Assembly (NCBI RefSeq): GCF_001547935.1
Contig: NZ_AP014635.1
Coordinates: 496,001 to 560,000, forward strand
Direction: 5' to 3'
Length of the DNA: 64,000 nt
Origin: Vibrio tritonius
GTDB lineage: Bacteria > Pseudomonadota > Gammaproteobacteria > Enterobacterales > Vibrionaceae
Part shown: positions 8,310 to 17,260 of the stretch, piece by piece
How positions within the stretch are numbered: position 1 is the stretch's first letter
How the letters are laid out: each line of letters opens with the position of its first letter
Notes under the pieces: model-generated
The model's database searches: none
What the model saw: the letters and a program-made list of their open reading frames with translations, nothing else
Told to the model about the DNA's origin: nothing
Translations under genes and position numbers: made by a program

Positions 8310-8651
8310 ATGCATGAATTATCCATTAGTTTAAAAACGGTCGACATCGTCGTTGAACAGGCGCGTAAGCATCGCGTTAATAAGGTGACGGGGTTAACTT
8401 TGAGTATTGGGGCGCTCTCTTGTATCGAACCTGACGCTTTGCGCACAGGGATTGAGTTTGCTAGCCGTGAAACAGTGGCGGAAGGGGCGCAGTTATCGAT
8501 TGAAATGGTGCCAGCAAGTGGTACGTGTTTGGATTGTGGCAGTCACGTTGATATCAGTAGTCATATGGATGCGTGCCCTAAGTGTAATAGCTACAACATC
8601 AGAGTCGAAACGGGTGAAGAACTCCAGATTAAAAATATCGAGGTAGAATAG
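8310..8651 (+). CDS. hypA: HypA, nickel insertion metallochaperone
   Basis: HypA delivers nickel to the hydrogenase large subunit together with the GTPase HypB. The 113-residue protein begins MHELSIS, with the nickel ligand His2, and has a structural zinc site CLDC...CPKC (Cys73, 76, 89 and 92). A strong TTAGGAGG ribosome site precedes the ATG. In many bacteria hypA is the first gene of hypABCDE; here it follows hypE and directly precedes hypB. HybF-type paralogues share these motifs, but hypA is the simplest call in a complete hyp operon. Confidence 0.94.
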   Translation: MHELSISLKTVDIVVEQARKHRVNKVTGLTLSIGALSCIEPDALRTGIEFASRETVAEGAQLSIEMVPASGTCLDCGSHVDISSHMDACPKCNSYNIRVETGEELQIKNIEVE

Positions 8652-8653
8652 TA

Positions 8654-9805
8654 ATGTGTACGGTTTGCGGCTGCGGTGACAGCCATGTGGAAGGTCACCA
8701 TCACGAGCATGACCATGCTCATGAACATTCACACGCCCATGCTCACGAGCACGAACATAGTCACGAGCATGAACATAGTCATGACCACGAGCATTCGCAT
8801 CAGCACTCTCATGGTCATCATCATGATGAACCACATCACCATGAACATCACGCCAGTGACAATAGCTCATCTCAACCCGTAGTGATTCATCATCACTACT
8901 ACCACAATGGCGATGTTCACCACCATGTGCATTATCACGTTGGGGAACAAAACCACGGGTATGAGAGTAGTGAACATGCGCACTCTCATCACCATACCCA
9001 TGAGCACGAACACACGCATGATGAGCCACATCATCATGACCATCAGCATTCTCATCACCATGACCATGAAGGTGTGGTAGCGAGCAATGGCGATCTGCAT
9101 TTTGGTCAAGGTGAAGCGCAAACCCATGTGGCTGGGGTATCGCAAAAGCAGTTGATTACCCTAGAACAAGACATCTTGGGGAAAAACAATCAGGTCGCTG
9201 AACATAACCGCGCGCATTTTATCGAGCAGAATCAATTGGTATTGAATCTGATGTCCAGCCCAGGATCAGGTAAAACCACCTTGCTGACCGAAACGATCGA
9301 ACAGATCAAACAGAAAGTTGGCTGTGCTGTGATCGAAGGCGATCAGCAAACCAGTAATGATGCGGATCGGATCCGTGCAACTCAAGTGCCTGCTATTCAA
9401 GTGAATACCGGTAAAGGATGCCATCTGGATGCAGACATGATTCATCAAGCCTACCATCAGCTAGGGCAGTTAGACCAAGGTGTGCTGTTTATCGAAAACG
9501 TCGGTAACTTGGTCTGTCCAGCCAGCTTTGACTTAGGCGAGTTCTGCAAAGTGGTGATCTTGTCTGTTACCGAAGGTGCCGATAAACCGCTTAAATACCC
9601 GAATATGTTTGCGGCTTCGCGTTTAATGATCATCAACAAAATCGACCTACTGCCTTATGTTGATTTTGATGTTGAGCAGTGCATTGAAAATGCGAAGAAA
9701 GTGAACCCAGAGATCCAGATTCTTAAACTCTCTGCGCGCAGTGGTGAAGGGATGGAAGCATGGACCAGCTGGTTATTGGAACAGCAGCATCAACTCGCTC
9801 ACTAA
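8654..9805 (+). CDS. hypB: HypB, GTPase with long histidine-rich nickel-storage domain
   Basis: HypB is the GTPase that drives nickel transfer to [NiFe] hydrogenases. The 383-residue protein opens with MCTVCGCG, the CxxCGC high-affinity nickel site. It then has a histidine-rich region: I count 58 His in the first 140 residues. The G domain follows, with the P-loop PGSGKTT near 203-209, [13 protein letters not shown], a KGCHL metal-site motif at the dimer interface, and NKIDLLPY for guanine binding. The core matches E. coli HypB (about 290 residues); the extra length is the His-rich insert, as in storage-type HypB of other genera. The DNA there is full of short CAT/CAC repeats, which also create a spurious antisense frame. 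It is the last gene of the hyp operon. Confidence 0.96.
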   Translation: MCTVCGCGDSHVEGHHHEHDHAHEHSHAHAHEHEHSHEHEHSHDHEHSHQHSHGHHHDEPHHHEHHASDNSSSQPVVIHHHYYHNGDVHHHVHYHVGEQNHGYESSEHAHSHHHTHEHEHTHDEPHHHDHQHSHHHDHEGVVASNGDLHFGQGEAQTHVAGVSQKQLITLEQDILGKNNQVAEHNRAHFIEQNQLVLNLMSSPGSGKTTLLTETIEQIKQKVGCAVIEGDQQTSNDADRIRATQVPAIQVNTGKGCHLDADMIHQAYHQLGQLDQGVLFIENVGNLVCPASFDLGEFCKVVILSVTEGADKPLKYPNMFAASRLMIINKIDLLPYVDFDVEQCIENAKKVNPEIQILKLSARSGEGMEAWTSWLLEQQHQLAH

Positions 9806-9848
9806 GTCTCAATTTGCTGTAAAAAATCACATTGATGTTAAGAATAAA

Positions 9849-9876
9849 ATGGCTACCCGAGGGTAGCCATTGTTGT
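9849..9876 (+). terminator. Terminator of the hyp operon
   Basis: ATGGCTACCC (9849-9858) and GGGTAGCCAT (9861-9870) form a perfect 10-bp stem followed by TGTTGTCT, 44 bp after hypB. It may also serve olsF, which converges from the other strand. Confidence 0.75.
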
Positions 9877-9915
9877 CTCTGTACTGTTTATTTACGGGAA
9901 GTTATTTATGGGAAG

Positions 9916-11670
9916 TTACTCATGAGAGGCCAAATAGTATTTGGCTTGCTCACTGCCCATGTAGCGCCCTAACGTCCGCTCAGGAACTTGTCTTAAATCG
10001 ACCACGATTAACCCATCAAGGGCATCGTTAAAGTCGGGGTCGATATTGAAGCTGACTAACTTTCCGTTCAGTCCTAAATATTGACGTAGCAGCACTGGAA
10101 CACCTTTGCCTTCATCGATGCGGGAAATCACGCGGCTTAGGAGCTGCAAATCCGCAAGTGAGGTCAGTAAGCTCGCGTTCCACTGTGGCTGACCAGAGGT
10201 TGGCAGTGGATTGGTTGCGGCTACCAGTTCAGCTTGTTGCTGGTCGTAATAGTGCAAGGTCATGGTATCGGCGAGTAAACGACGCGCCTGCTCGCTGTAG
10301 TCGTTACTGATACTCACAGGGCCAAACAGATGGGTGTATTCAGGGTGGCGATAGACATAAGTGGCAATCCCTTTCCAAAGTAACAGCAGCGGTGCCATCG
10401 ATTTTTGATAACGATGATCAACCACTGAGCGTCCCATCTCGATCGCTTTGCCCATGTTGTCCATAAACTGACGATCGTATTGGAATAGGGTGCTGGAGTA
10501 GAGGCTATCGATCCCATCTTTTTGCATTAACTGATCGATTAAACCAAGTCGGTAGGATCCGACGAGTTGATTTAACTCGCGATCCCAAATAAACAGATGG
10601 AGGTAATCGCGATCAAATTGATCGATATCGAGGGCCAGTCCGGTGCCTTCACCCACCATACGAAAGTTCTCTTCGCGTACGCGGCCAATTTCCAGCATCA
10701 TCGAAGGCAGTTTATCTGCGCTCGTGCAGTAAACATCAAACTCGTTATGACTAAGCAGCTTATCCTGAGCGGGTAACAGAGCTATATCGTTAAGTAAATC
10801 CTGTACGGGAACACGTTTGGCAATCGGTGCTAAGTTGGTATCTTGGCTGTTTTTATTGCGTTTGGTGCAAGGCACCTGCTGGAGCAGATACGTATTGAGG
10901 CGCAGGTAGTTGACCAGCTGCTCATCACACAGCGGATGCACTTCCTTATACGCTATCGCTTCACCGATAGAGATATTGATGGTCGATTGCTTTTTATTGA
11001 GTAGCTCACGCCCCAGCATTAAGGTGCGCAGTAACGGGTGAATTTTCCCTGCCATGTAAAAGCGACGAGAGTTATGACCGTCAATATAGACAGGTACGGT
11101 CGCCGTTTTGTGTTTTTTCACTAAACGACTTACTGAGTGGCTCCACTCTTTATCTTCAAGGCGACGCTCTTTGCTATTGACTAGTTGTGAGACTTCTCCC
11201 GCAGGGAAGATCAGCAACAAACCGCCTTGTTCCAGGTGCTTATGCGCTTTGCGCATCGCGACCAAGTTAGCTTGTGCTGCTTTGGCCGTTTCAAACACAT
11301 CCACACCGATAAACAGTTCATCGAGTTCAGGAACCGTTTTTAAGTAATGGTTAGCAAGGATTTGCACATCAGAGCGTTTGGCAAGGAGTAGCTCGGCAAG
11401 AATAACGCCTTCTACGCAGCCAAGCGGGTGGTTAGCGACCACGACAGTGGCGCCGCTTTCAGGAATTTGATTGAGCGAACCGCGCACAACTTGATAGTCG
11501 ATATTGAGGATGTCTAAGGTAAAGCGGAGAAATTCTCGGGTATCGCACGCGGCTGGGCGCTGTGCGTAAAACTTATCGAGTTGGCTTAAGCCTGTTGCCC
11601 ATTCCGCGAACTGTTCTCCCAAACCAAATGGGGTTTTTCGTGGCAACTTAAAAGGGCTATTTGAGAGCAT
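9916..11670 (-). CDS. olsF: OlsF-like bifunctional acyltransferase (ornithine lipid synthesis)
   Basis: The 584-residue protein joins a PlsC-type acyltransferase domain with an OlsB/hemolysin-type GNAT acyltransferase domain. This is the layout of OlsF, which makes the phosphorus-free membrane lipid ornithine lipid in two acylation steps. The N-terminal half has NHPLGCVEG (His81) and LLIFPAGEVS. The C-terminal half has VREENFRMVGEGTGLALDIDQFDRDY followed by a GNAT-like FIWDRELNQLVGSYRLG. The equivalent V. cholerae gene, VC0489 from memory, has been linked to ornithine lipid synthesis and sits at the same genomic border. A GAGG ribosome site precedes the ATG. It marks the left end of the variable region and lies just right of the hyp operon. 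Confidence 0.8.
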   Translation of the reverse strand: MLSNSPFKLPRKTPFGLGEQFAEWATGLSQLDKFYAQRPAACDTREFLRFTLDILNIDYQVVRGSLNQIPESGATVVVANHPLGCVEGVILAELLLAKRSDVQILANHYLKTVPELDELFIGVDVFETAKAAQANLVAMRKAHKHLEQGGLLLIFPAGEVSQLVNSKERRLEDKEWSHSVSRLVKKHKTATVPVYIDGHNSRRFYMAGKIHPLLRTLMLGRELLNKKQSTINISIGEAIAYKEVHPLCDEQLVNYLRLNTYLLQQVPCTKRNKNSQDTNLAPIAKRVPVQDLLNDIALLPAQDKLLSHNEFDVYCTSADKLPSMMLEIGRVREENFRMVGEGTGLALDIDQFDRDYLHLFIWDRELNQLVGSYRLGLIDQLMQKDGIDSLYSSTLFQYDRQFMDNMGKAIEMGRSVVDHRYQKSMAPLLLLWKGIATYVYRHPEYTHLFGPVSISNDYSEQARRLLADTMTLHYYDQQQAELVAATNPLPTSGQPQWNASLLTSLADLQLLSRVISRIDEGKGVPVLLRQYLGLNGKLVSFNIDPDFNDALDGLIVVDLRQVPERTLGRYMGSEQAKYYLASHE

Positions 11671-11770
11671 AACAACCTCACACTATGGGTGATCTTGGAA
11701 CTTATGCTAGAGGTGGTCTATGTCAGTGGCACTGCAAAAACGTGAGAGTTTTGTTGAGCTTTGATGGCAA

Positions 11771-11800
11771 AATGATGAAGGGCATCGATTGATGCCCTTC
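11771..11800 (-). terminator. Terminator after the aldehyde dehydrogenase gene
   Basis: GAAGGGCATC (11777-11786) and GATGCCCTTC (11791-11800) form a perfect 10-bp stem with a 4-nt loop. Read leftward it is followed by a short T-rich tract. Confidence 0.7.
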
Positions 11801-11834
11801 CGATTATGGTGAGATAAACGTTCTAACCCTTTGA

Positions 11835-13226
11835 TTAAAATGGTGCGTCGATATCCACAATGTTGATCAGTTTGTGGTTCACAAACTCTTTGATACCTAG
11901 GTCAATCAATTCACGGCCAAAGCCGGAGTTGCGCACGCCACCAAACGGTAGATCTGCTTTCACCATCGTTGGGTGGTTAACAAACATCATCCCCGTTGAG
12001 ACTTGTTGTGCGACGCGTAAGCCACGGTTTTCGTCAGCGGTAAATACAGATCCGCCTAAACCAAATGGGGAGTCGTTCGCAATAGCAATCGCATCGGCTT
12101 CATCTTTGGCACGCAAAATCATTGAGACAGGGCCAAAGAACTCCCAGTAGTAAGCTGGGTTATCTGGCGTTAGGTTCGTTAGGATGGTTGGCTGAACAAA
12201 AGAGCCTTGCGCTGGCACTTTTGGCCCAACTTCTGTTGCTGTTGCACCATATTTAACAGCTTCGGCGATTTTTTCGCGCACTTCATCGGCAGCGCCTTGT
12301 GAAGAGAGCGGTGCTAATGTGGTAGTTGGATCCATTGGGTCGCCGGCTTTCAGCTCAGCCACACCCGCGGTGTATTTACTCAAGAATTCATCGTAAACCG
12401 AGTCTTCAATGATCATACGTTTTGAAGAGACACACACCTGACCACCATTCCAGTGACGACCGAAGACCGCCCATTTCACGGTCTTGTCCATCTCTGCATC
12501 GTCCAGCACGATGAAGGCATCTGCGCCGCCCAGCTCTAGAGTGGATTTCTTCATTGCTTTACCCGCTTGAGAAGAGACGACTGCACCAGCCCCTTCTGAA
12601 CCGGTTAGAGCAACACCACAAACGCGAGGATCGTTGATGATGGTTTCAACCTGAGTACGTGTCGCGTATAGGTTTTGGAATGCGCCAGTCGGTAGACCAG
12701 CTTCTAACATAATATCGACGAACGCGGCGGCTGCTTGCGGAACGTTAGAGGCGTGTTTAAGCAGTAATGTATTACCTGCAGAAAGCTGAGGCGCCAAGAT
12801 ACGAGCAATTTGGTAGAACGGGAAGTTCCATGGTTCGATAGCGAGCAAAATACCCAGTGGATCGTGAACTACTTTGGCACGCCCTTCGGCAGGATCGGCA
12901 ACTGGAAGATCGACTGGAGCAAGCAGGCTTTCAGCGTTTTTCACATAGTATTCCATGATCTGTGCTGATAGCTCGACTTCGGCTTCTGCTTCACCAATGA
13001 TTTTGCCCATTTCTAGGGTGAGAATTTCAGCGTATTGGCGTTTGTTTTTACGCAGTAAGTTCGCTGCGTTTTGCAGAATGTTCGCACGGTGAGCAAATGA
13101 GGTTTGTTTCCATGCGAGGAATGCTTCATGAGCCGCATCAAGGGCTTGTTGTACTTCTTGATCGGTAGCGTTGGCGAAGGTTTTAACTAATTCACCGGTA
13201 TAAGGGTTAACGGTAGAGTAACTCAT
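11835..13226 (-). CDS. NAD(P)-dependent succinate-semialdehyde dehydrogenase (Sad-like)
   Basis: This is an aldehyde dehydrogenase of 463 residues with the full family signature: EPWNFPFYQIARILAPQLSAG for cofactor and substrate binding, ALTGSEGAG, general base Glu231 in LELGGADAF, and nucleophile Cys265 in GGQVCVSSKR. Length and sequence are closest, from memory, to E. coli Sad (YneI), which oxidises succinate semialdehyde to succinate in polyamine and GABA breakdown. Substrate assignment inside this superfamily is uncertain without an alignment. It stands alone on the minus strand. An AAGGAAGAAG-type ribosome site lies before ATG 13226, and an inverted repeat lies 20-47 bp upstream. Confidence 0.82.
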   Translation of the reverse strand: MSYSTVNPYTGELVKTFANATDQEVQQALDAAHEAFLAWKQTSFAHRANILQNAANLLRKNKRQYAEILTLEMGKIIGEAEAEVELSAQIMEYYVKNAESLLAPVDLPVADPAEGRAKVVHDPLGILLAIEPWNFPFYQIARILAPQLSAGNTLLLKHASNVPQAAAAFVDIMLEAGLPTGAFQNLYATRTQVETIINDPRVCGVALTGSEGAGAVVSSQAGKAMKKSTLELGGADAFIVLDDAEMDKTVKWAVFGRHWNGGQVCVSSKRMIIEDSVYDEFLSKYTAGVAELKAGDPMDPTTTLAPLSSQGAADEVREKIAEAVKYGATATEVGPKVPAQGSFVQPTILTNLTPDNPAYYWEFFGPVSMILRAKDEADAIAIANDSPFGLGGSVFTADENRGLRVAQQVSTGMMFVNHPTMVKADLPFGGVRNSGFGRELIDLGIKEFVNHKLINIVDIDAPF

Positions 13227-13245
13227 GGGCTTCTTCCTTTTGCTG

Positions 13246-13273
13246 ATTGTCTATTGATGTTTTTGTAGACAAT
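13246..13273. promoter_or_regulatory. Inverted repeat upstream of the aldehyde dehydrogenase gene
   Basis: ATTGTCTA (13246-13253) and TAGACAAT (13266-13273) are perfect 8-bp half-sites with centres 20 bp apart. This suits a dimeric regulator binding two helical turns apart, or a leader hairpin. The regulator is unknown. Confidence 0.4.
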
Positions 13274-13663
13274 GTAGTGATGTTATGGCCCTTCACGCTC
13301 TGAAGAGCTGACATTTTGTTAGTCACTGGTAAAAATGAACTGACTTCTGCTTGTTATTATTGGATGAAGAATAGGAAGGTCTTGGATTCAATTTGAAGGC
13401 TTGACCGGTGCACCAAACTATCTATTTATTTATCTACTTATCTATGTGTGCCCAAGTGATGGGGATTCAGGGGGCGTGTGCTTATGTTTTGTCTACTCAT
13501 GTTGCATACGCGCTGACACATAAAGCCGGACTTAAAAACAGTCCAAATCGGTTTTGGTTGCTTTGCTTTCTTCACCTCGGTATTTGTTATAAAAGATTCG
13601 CTTTTGCTTTACAACTGTTTAACAGTGTTAGTATTTGTGTGTCTTGTAGCATAAGGAATTGGA

Positions 13664-13694
13664 CAATAAAAAAGCAGCTCCGAAGAGCTGCTTT
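13664..13694 (-). terminator. Terminator of the leucyl aminopeptidase gene
   Basis: AAAGCAGCTC (13671-13680) and GAGCTGCTTT (13685-13694) enclose a CGAA loop. Read leftward the stem is followed by a T run. Confidence 0.85.
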
Positions 13695-13715
13695 AGGGGA
13701 TAACATTGCCGAGTG

Positions 13716-15182
13716 TTATTTTTCGAAATGTTCTTTGACCATGCGATCGAGGAGGCGAACACCGTATCCTGTCGCTCCTTTTGGCTTGTTAGGTTGGCCT
13801 TCGCCAGTCCAAGCTGTGCCAGCAATATCAATGTGTACCCATGGGGTATCGTTTTCAATGAAGCGGTAGAGGAATTGCGCTGCAACGCTGGCGCCACCAA
13901 TGCGTAGTTTGTTGCCGTTGTTACGCATATCAGCGATGGTGCTGTCTAATAGGCGATCAAATTGACCACCCATAGGCAGGCGCCATACTGGCTCTTGTTC
14001 TACTTCACCAGCTTGAGTTAATTGTGTGGCAAGTTCGTCATTATTAGAGAAGATGCCTGCAATTTCCTCACCAAGTGCGATCAGAACTGCACCCGTTAGT
14101 GTTGCCAAATCAAACATCGCTTTCGGTTTTAGTTGACGTTGGGTGTAGGTTAATAGATCACACAGAACCAAACGACCTTCCGCATCGGTGTTCATCACTT
14201 CGATGGTTTGGCCAGACATACTGGTGACTACGTCACTTGGACGTTGTGCTTTGTCACTCGGCATGTTTTCAACTAAACCGAGTACGCCTACAGCGTTGAT
14301 GTTCGCTTTACGTTTAGCTAGCGCCACCATTAGGCCAGTCACTGTTGCTGCGCCACCCATGTCTTCTTTCATGGTGTTCATTGACGAGTTTGGTTTGAGA
14401 GAAAGACCGCCGCTGTCGAAGGTGACACCTTTGCCTAAGAATGCTACTGGCGCTTCATTATCTTCACGACCTTGGTATTTCATTATCACCATCAGGCTTT
14501 CAAACGCAGAGCCTTGACCGACACCGAGTAGGGCACCCATACCCAATTCAGCCATTTGTTGGCTGTTGACGACTTCAACGCTCAAACCTTCAATTTCGAG
14601 GCCTAAGCAGAAATCGGCAAAAGACTGAGGGTAGATAACATTCGCTGGTTCCCAAATTAAATCGCGAGTGATGTAAATGCCTTCTGCTACTGCGTTTAAT
14701 GGGGTATGAATTTGTTCTGCCGCGGTAGGGGTTGGTGTCGCAATTGTCACTGACTCAAGCAAACATTTTGCTTGTAGCTCTTGGCGAGTACGGTATTTAT
14801 CGAAACGGTAATTACTTAATTGCACACCGTAGGCAAATTGTGCAGCTTGCTCATCTTCTTCAGCTAATACGTTAATTGTAGAGAGCTTGAAGGTTTCGAT
14901 TTGATGAATAATGGTGTCTGCAGCTTGTTGAACTTCAAGGGCGCTGTTGCCCCCAACGCCAAGCAGCAGAATGCGATCAAGTTTAGTGTTGTTCGGCGCA
15001 ACAAGGTTAATTAACTCGCCTTGTTTACCTGTAAACCCTTCTACACGCATCGATTTGGTGAGAGCACCGTGGGTTTGGTCATCTAGTGTTTGACCAAGCG
15101 AAGAAAGAGGCGCGTTTTCTTTCACTAAAACGATCAGTTGGCCTGATTCTGGTAGTGAGGTTGGTGTAAATTGAATTTTCAT
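13716..15182 (-). CDS. Leucyl aminopeptidase, M17 family
   Basis: This is a cytosolic manganese/zinc aminopeptidase that removes N-terminal residues from peptides. The M17 signature NTDAEGRLVL is present, as is the metal-binding block GKGVTFDSGGLSLKP with its Lys and Asp. GGAATVTGL and the C-terminal IDIAGTAW are also typical. I start at ATG 15182 (MKIQFTPTSL, 488 residues), which has an AAGGA ribosome site. The frame stays open 144 bp further upstream, but that part has no family resemblance. It is not next to holC/valS, the usual place of pepA in gamma-proteobacteria, so this is probably a second M17 paralogue and I leave the symbol blank. It is monocistronic with its own terminator. Confidence 0.88.
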   Translation of the reverse strand: MKIQFTPTSLPESGQLIVLVKENAPLSSLGQTLDDQTHGALTKSMRVEGFTGKQGELINLVAPNNTKLDRILLLGVGGNSALEVQQAADTIIHQIETFKLSTINVLAEEDEQAAQFAYGVQLSNYRFDKYRTRQELQAKCLLESVTIATPTPTAAEQIHTPLNAVAEGIYITRDLIWEPANVIYPQSFADFCLGLEIEGLSVEVVNSQQMAELGMGALLGVGQGSAFESLMVIMKYQGREDNEAPVAFLGKGVTFDSGGLSLKPNSSMNTMKEDMGGAATVTGLMVALAKRKANINAVGVLGLVENMPSDKAQRPSDVVTSMSGQTIEVMNTDAEGRLVLCDLLTYTQRQLKPKAMFDLATLTGAVLIALGEEIAGIFSNNDELATQLTQAGEVEQEPVWRLPMGGQFDRLLDSTIADMRNNGNKLRIGGASVAAQFLYRFIENDTPWVHIDIAGTAWTGEGQPNKPKGATGYGVRLLDRMVKEHFEK

Positions 15183-15564
15183 CTGTGAGCGATCCTTACT
15201 AAATCTTAGAGCCCGATGGCGAGCCTGTTCCTTTATCCACTGGAATTCCCTTTTAGAATGAAAACAAGGGGAGGAATGACCGGTCAATCCGAACTCGGCT
15301 TTATTATGTATATGTATGCACGACAAGAAGCTTGGCTATTTTTACTGAGAGTAGGGCATTCGATAAGATGGTTGTTACCAAGATATGGTGCTAGCTAGCC
15401 AAGAAAAATAAGAGCCTAAAACTTGATGTGTTCATCAATACTTGTTGTGAACACTAGGGTAAGGGATAGCCACTGAATTCGCAACGGCTACACCGCTGCT
15501 TTTTATTGATAATAAGAAAAATAGCCTGTCACCGGCATAACGATGACAGGCAAGGTAGATTTCA
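15183..15564. other. Gap between aminopeptidase and glutathione transferase genes
   Basis: This 382-bp stretch has no supportable gene. It must hold the aminopeptidase promoter (minus strand). It contains GTGTTCA (15428-15434) and TGAACAC (15448-15454), half-sites 20 bp apart that could be an operator, and the GST terminator (15524-15551). I see no integrase or insertion sequence remnant. Confidence 0.4.
15515..15551 (-). terminator. Terminator of the glutathione transferase gene
   Basis: GCCTGTCA (15524-15531) and TGACAGGC (15544-15551) form an 8-bp stem. Read leftward it is followed by TATTTTTCTT. Confidence 0.8.
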
Positions 15565-16236
15565 TTAAACAGTTTCTGCTGTCGATAATGAGCGAGGTTC
15601 CCCGGCTTCATCTTCTTCGACCGTATCGGTTTCTAAACTTGCTTCAGCCACCCAACGTTGGATTTCAGGACTGGATAGAACCTTATCTTGGTATTGCTGC
15701 GCAGCAGTAGACAGTTCAATACCATAGGTTTTAAAGCGCAGCGCAATGGGCGCATACATGGCATCAGCAATCGACCAGTCACCAAATAGCCATTGTGACG
15801 GGTAAGCTTGCATTTGTTCACTCCACATGTCATCGATTCGCTCAATCTCCTTCTGGGCTGCGGATGACAAAGAAACTTTACGTATTGCACGACAGTTCAT
15901 GGGTAATTCATTGCGCAGTGCTACAAATCCGGAGTGCATTTCACAGGCGATTGCTCGTGCTTTGGCTTTTTCGGCGCGTGATGCTGGCCATGCTTTGCCA
16001 TCGAGATAGGTTTCATTAATGTATTCAAGGATGGCAAGGGAGTCCCAAACGGCAATGTCTCGATCCAGCAATACTGGAACCTTAGCGGCTGGTGTTTTCC
16101 CTTTTAGTTGGTGGTAAAACTCTGGTGTGAATAGAGCAAGCTTAGTGATGGTAGCGGGTAAATCAAAATGGGTCACAATAAGCCAGGCGCGCAGAGACCA
16201 ACTTGAGTAGTTTTGGTTGGCGATATACAGTTGCAT
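15565..16236 (-). CDS. Glutathione S-transferase family protein
   Basis: This 223-residue cytosolic GST-fold protein has a thioredoxin-like N-terminal domain: MQLYIANQNYSSWSLRAWL, with candidate active-site Ser11/Ser12, then KVPVLLDRD with the cis-Pro typical of the glutathione site, and WDSLAILEYINE (the conserved Glu/Ser glutathione contact). An all-helical C-terminal domain follows (WSIADAMYAPIALRF). It would conjugate or reduce electrophiles with glutathione; the substrate cannot be told. It is transcribed divergently from a LysR regulator 109 bp away, the usual arrangement for a regulated pair, so that protein may control it. The acidic C-terminal tail after about residue 205 is not typical. 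Confidence 0.85.
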   Translation of the reverse strand: MQLYIANQNYSSWSLRAWLIVTHFDLPATITKLALFTPEFYHQLKGKTPAAKVPVLLDRDIAVWDSLAILEYINETYLDGKAWPASRAEKAKARAIACEMHSGFVALRNELPMNCRAIRKVSLSSAAQKEIERIDDMWSEQMQAYPSQWLFGDWSIADAMYAPIALRFKTYGIELSTAAQQYQDKVLSSPEIQRWVAEASLETDTVEEDEAGEPRSLSTAETV

Positions 16237-16264
16237 AGTTTTACTCCCTTTCCTTTGATGGAGT

Positions 16265-16292
16265 TCAGAGTAGGTAATTTAGACGGCTCTGA
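16265..16292. promoter_or_regulatory. Candidate LysR-type operator between gst and lysR-family gene
   Basis: TCAGAG (16265-16270) and CTCTGA (16287-16292) are inverted half-sites 22 bp apart in the divergent promoter region, where LysR-type proteins normally bind. It is too short to be sure. Confidence 0.35.
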
Positions 16293-16345
16293 CTAACGGA
16301 TTGTTTTGATGTCTGTTATTAATAAAAACGATGGATGAATACTTC

Positions 16346-17194
16346 ATGGATATTGAATCGCTGCGCAGCTTTCTTGCTTTTGTTGAAACCGGCAGTTTTA
16401 CACGCGCCGCTAAGCAAATTTCTCGTACTCAATCTGCCTTCAGTGCTCAAATGCGTAAACTCGAAGAAGAGATTGGCAGTGAGCTGTTTGTTAAGGAGGG
16501 GCGTCATCTTGTGCTCAGCGAAGCTGGATTAAACTTGGTGAGTCATGCGACACAATTGATTCAAACTCATGATGGTGCGCTCGCACAACTTAAAAAATAC
16601 AAAAATAAACAGCCGTTACGGTTAGGTTGTCCGGAAGATTATAACGATCAGGTCTTGCCTAAAGTGATGGCGGCATTAAAAGAATCGGAACCCACTTGTT
16701 CAATCCAACTGTTTAATCAACCAAGTAGTTTGTTACGTGATTGGTTAGATAAGGGGGAGTTAGATGCAGCCATTGTGACGCGCTCTCCGACCAGTGAAGA
16801 GGGGTATTGGATTACACAAGATCAAGGCGTATGGATTTCACAAAGAAATTCTCCTCTACTGCAAACGGCGGCTTCGATACCTTTGGCACTTTTTCAGTCC
16901 GATTGCCGTTATCACGCGGCTGCGATTGATGGATTAACTAAGCGTGGTCGGGCATTTCATCTTTTGGCGTGCAGTAATACCGCCTCTGCCCAGCGGGCGG
17001 TGGTGCGTGAAGGTTTAGCGATTGGTGCCATGGGGAAACTGAGTGTTACCTCTGATCTAGAGATTATCGAAGACATGCCGGCGCTTCCTGCTGTAGATGT
17101 TGTTTTGCTGGTTGGGGTGAAGTCTCACCCATTATTAACCAGTGAATTTCTTAGCAGATTAAATACATTAATGCCTCATTCAGAGCCATTTTAG
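16346..17194 (+). CDS. LysR-family transcriptional regulator
   Basis: This DNA-binding regulator has an N-terminal winged helix-turn-helix (MDIESLRSFLAFVETGSF, then SRTQSAFSAQMRKLEEEIG with the recognition helix, then LFVKEGRHLVLSEAG). A periplasmic-binding-like effector domain follows from about residue 88 (QPLRLGCPEDYNDQVLPKV). I prefer ATG 16346, giving the standard LysR start MDIESLRSF and 282 residues; the frame opens at ATG 16331. It is divergent from the GST gene, which is the likely target, and the effector is unknown. Gene and domain are clear; the function is inferred from layout. Confidence 0.88.
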   Translation: MDIESLRSFLAFVETGSFTRAAKQISRTQSAFSAQMRKLEEEIGSELFVKEGRHLVLSEAGLNLVSHATQLIQTHDGALAQLKKYKNKQPLRLGCPEDYNDQVLPKVMAALKESEPTCSIQLFNQPSSLLRDWLDKGELDAAIVTRSPTSEEGYWITQDQGVWISQRNSPLLQTAASIPLALFQSDCRYHAAAIDGLTKRGRAFHLLACSNTASAQRAVVREGLAIGAMGKLSVTSDLEIIEDMPALPAVDVVLLVGVKSHPLLTSEFLSRLNTLMPHSEPF

Positions 17195-17260
17195 ATATAA
17201 AAATTATTTTATATTCATAACGTTACTATGTGTTCTTTTTAATATATTCCATTGCAAAAA

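Larger units (their letters stand above)
13227..13715. other. Gap between aldehyde dehydrogenase and leucyl aminopeptidase genes
   Basis: This 489-bp stretch has no convincing gene. It contains an inverted repeat near the aldehyde dehydrogenase start (13246-13273), a low-complexity CTAT/TTTA run at 13418-13446 and the aminopeptidase terminator (13671-13694). A 153-codon + strand frame beginning at GTG 13408 runs over the terminator and antisense to the aminopeptidase gene, and I do not accept it. Confidence 0.5.

Noticed and set aside
8493..9029. 178-codon antisense frame over hypA/hypB
   Set aside because: It arises from the CAT/CAC repeats of the HypB histidine region and has no family features.
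8700..9075. Short repeats resembling a CRISPR array
   Set aside because: The repeats are irregular CAT/CAC words coding the HypB His-rich domain in frame, without regular spacers.
13408..13869. 153-codon + strand frame
   Set aside because: Starts at GTG in low-complexity DNA, crosses the aminopeptidase terminator and runs antisense to that gene.
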